Assembly (NCBI GenBank): GCA_020442095.1
Contig: JAGRKY010000420.1
Span: 1-6,000, forward strand
Origin: Bauldia sp.
GTDB lineage: Bacteria > Pseudomonadota > Alphaproteobacteria > Rhizobiales > Kaistiaceae
Reading direction: 5' to 3'
Length of the DNA: 6,000 bases
Shown: in pieces, positions 5,592 to 6,000 of the stretch
Layout: each line of letters opens with the position of its first letter
Position numbering within the stretch: position 1 is the first letter of the stretch
Made by a program: the position numbers and the translations under genes
The notes under the pieces: generated by a model
Told to the model about the DNA's origin: nothing
Databases searched by the model: none
Seen by the model: only the letters and a program-made list of their open reading frames with translations

Positions 5592-6000
5592 ATGGAAGAA
5601 AACGAACTCTTCATCCGCCTCGGCCTCGCGCTCGCCATCGGCTTCCTGATCGGCGTCGAGCGCGGCTGGCGCGAGCGCGACGAGAAGGAGGGTGAGCGGG
5701 CCGCGGGCCTGCGCACCTTTGCGCTGATCGGGCTCTCCGGCGGCGTGTGGGGGCTGCTGGCACGCGAGATCGGCGCCTTGCCGATGGGACTGGCCTTCCT
5801 CGCCTTCGCCGTCGGCGCGACGCTGTTCCGCTGGCGCGAGACGGAGCGCGAAGGGACGACGGGCATGACGACGCTCGTCGCGATGCTGCTGGTCTTCGCG
5901 CTCGGCGCCCTGGCCGTGCTCGGCGAGATGGCGGTCGCCGCCGCGGCGGGCGTCGCCGTCGCGGCGCTCCTCGCCGCCAAGGAATGGCTGCATGCCTGGC
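5592..6000 (+). CDS. MgtC/SapB family, DUF4010 (COG3174)-type membrane protein, partial (C-terminus off the right edge)
   Basis: 136 codons are open to the window edge; the family is usually about 400 or more residues, so roughly the N-terminal third is present. The start has hydrophobic LFIRLGLALAIGFLIGVERG (6-25), containing the GxERG signature of MgtC/SapB-DUF4010 proteins, then WRERDE and the characteristic AAGLRTFALIGLSGGVWGLL. About five membrane segments can be seen: residues ~6-22, ~40-57, ~64-80, ~90-112 and ~113-130, with charged loops such as RWRETEREGTTG. It is therefore an inner-membrane protein. The molecular function of COG3174 proteins is not established; MgtC itself is linked to magnesium limitation and intramacrophage survival, but that role should not be transferred. 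The ATG at 5592 is the only start after an in-frame TAG at 5532; its ribosome binding site is weak. The gene is divergent from the WS/DGAT-like gene across 257 bp. Confidence 0.86.
   Translation, partial: MEENELFIRLGLALAIGFLIGVERGWRERDEKEGERAAGLRTFALIGLSGGVWGLLAREIGALPMGLAFLAFAVGATLFRWRETEREGTTGMTTLVAMLLVFALGALAVLGEMAVAAAAGVAVAALLAAKEWLHAW

Noticed and set aside
4588..5649. 353-codon plus-strand open frame antisense to the WS/DGAT-like gene
   Set aside because: No domain is recognised, composition is Arg/Ala/Asp biased, and it runs across the intergenic region into the DUF4010 gene out of frame. It is a shadow.
5390..5993. Two long minus-strand open frames (5390-5980 and 5556-5993) opposite the DUF4010 gene
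   Set aside because: One is Ser/Ala/Arg-rich, the other Glu/Ala/Arg-rich, with no membrane segments or domain; the plus-strand frame has clear MgtC/SapB-DUF4010 signatures.

Overview
This is a high-GC window with densely packed genes and codons rich in G or C at the third position. Gene content points to an alphaproteobacterium, most likely order Hyphomicrobiales (Rhizobiales), because EipB (DUF1849) proteins are characteristic of that group. Seven protein-coding genes are supported. No RNA genes, insertion sequences, CRISPR arrays or phage genes were seen. Every gene-free stretch is shorter than 300 bp.

Layout, left to right: (1) 1-984, minus strand, 5' part of a DUF482/COG3146 FemAB/GNAT-like acyltransferase that runs off the left edge. 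(2) 985-1135, a divergent intergenic region with a hairpin-forming dyad. (3) 1136-1951, plus strand, a divergent EipB-like secreted protein. (4) 1920-2690, minus strand, a cytosolic glycerophosphodiester phosphodiesterase, and 2697-3164, minus strand, a RidA-family protein; these two form an operon with a 6-nt gap. (5) 3165-3271, a divergent intergenic region with several short dyads. (6) 3272-4114, plus strand, a canonical EipB. (7) 4045-5334, minus strand, a wax ester synthase/diacylglycerol acyltransferase-like protein with a degenerate active-site motif. (8) 5335-5591, a divergent intergenic region with a possible promoter. (9) 5592-6000, plus strand, the N-terminal part of an MgtC/SapB-DUF4010 membrane protein that runs off the right edge.

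The main feature is a pair of EipB-family periplasmic proteins about 2.1 kb apart in the same orientation. One is canonical and the other has lost several family hallmarks but keeps the cysteine pair. Each is transcribed away from a minus-strand gene behind it and overlaps tail-to-tail with a minus-strand gene in front. The other genes handle lipid head groups (phosphodiesterase), acyl transfer (WS/DGAT-like, DUF482) and membrane functions (DUF4010), so an envelope/lipid theme is reasonable. No functional link between them is shown by the sequence. RidA is a metabolic housekeeping protein. Overall this looks like core chromosome with one local paralogue event, not a new mobile or defence system.
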